Assembly: GCA_001798565.1 (NCBI GenBank)
Contig: MGSR01000058.1
Coordinates: forward strand, 1-6,574
Source: Deltaproteobacteria bacterium RIFCSPLOWO2_12_FULL_60_16
GTDB taxonomy: Bacteria; Desulfobacterota; Binatia; UBA9968
Reading direction: 5' to 3'
DNA: 6,574 bases
A model generated the notes under the pieces. The model saw only the letters and a list, made by a program, of their open reading frames with translations. It had not been told where the DNA came from and did not search any database. Made by a program: the position numbers and the translations under genes. Shown here piece by piece: positions 6,559 to 6,574 of the stretch (its first letter is position 1; each line of letters starts with the position of its first letter).

Positions 6559-6574
6559 AACAATGAGGAGAGGG

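Noticed and set aside
6563..6574. ATG near the right edge as the start of a sixth gene
   Set aside because: Only four codons are visible and there is no ribosome site before it. The GAGGAG right after it could equally serve a start beyond the window.

Overview
The window holds five genes, all on the + strand, packed tail to head with short gaps (about 55, 26, 19 and 63 bases). This looks like a single operon, or part of one. Coding density is above 95 percent, GC content is high, and I see no tRNA, rRNA, CRISPR array, transposase or convincing terminator. The combination of a secreted TctC/Bug-type binding protein, a TctA permease and amidohydrolase-superfamily enzymes is typical of Gram-negative soil, sediment or groundwater bacteria. 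Wording in the binding protein (IPGNPN, QNMPGA, AKPDG) resembles what I recall from uncultured deltaproteobacterial, Binatota-like and Rokubacteria-like genomes. That taxonomic placement is an inference of low confidence.

Layout. Bases 3-1595 encode a D-aminoacylase-like amidohydrolase whose N-terminus lies before the window. Bases 1596-1650 are an AT-richer spacer with four degenerate 7-base units and a perfect Shine-Dalgarno sequence. Bases 1651-2706 encode the exported substrate-binding protein of a tripartite tricarboxylate transporter (TTT), and 2733-4232 its large membrane subunit TctA. Bases 4252-5265 encode an ACMSD-like metal-dependent hydrolase or decarboxylase. Bases 5329-6558 encode a multi-pass membrane protein with a C-terminal DUF6498-like domain. 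The last 16 bases may begin, or carry the ribosome binding site of, another gene.

How the genes may work together (inference). The binding protein would capture a carboxylate in the periplasm and deliver it to TctA. Two cytoplasmic metal-dependent enzymes, one resembling N-acyl-D-amino-acid deacylases and one resembling carboxylate decarboxylases, would then process it. No TctB small subunit is visible between or next to tctC and tctA. The substrate cannot be named from sequence. Gene five has no obvious tie to catabolism and may just be a neighbour.

I do not see a clearly new biological system. The points most worth checking are the loss of usual metal-binding His motifs in the first enzyme, the loss of a substrate-binding Arg in the otherwise textbook ACMSD-like active site, the missing TctB, and the composite architecture of the DUF6498-like protein.
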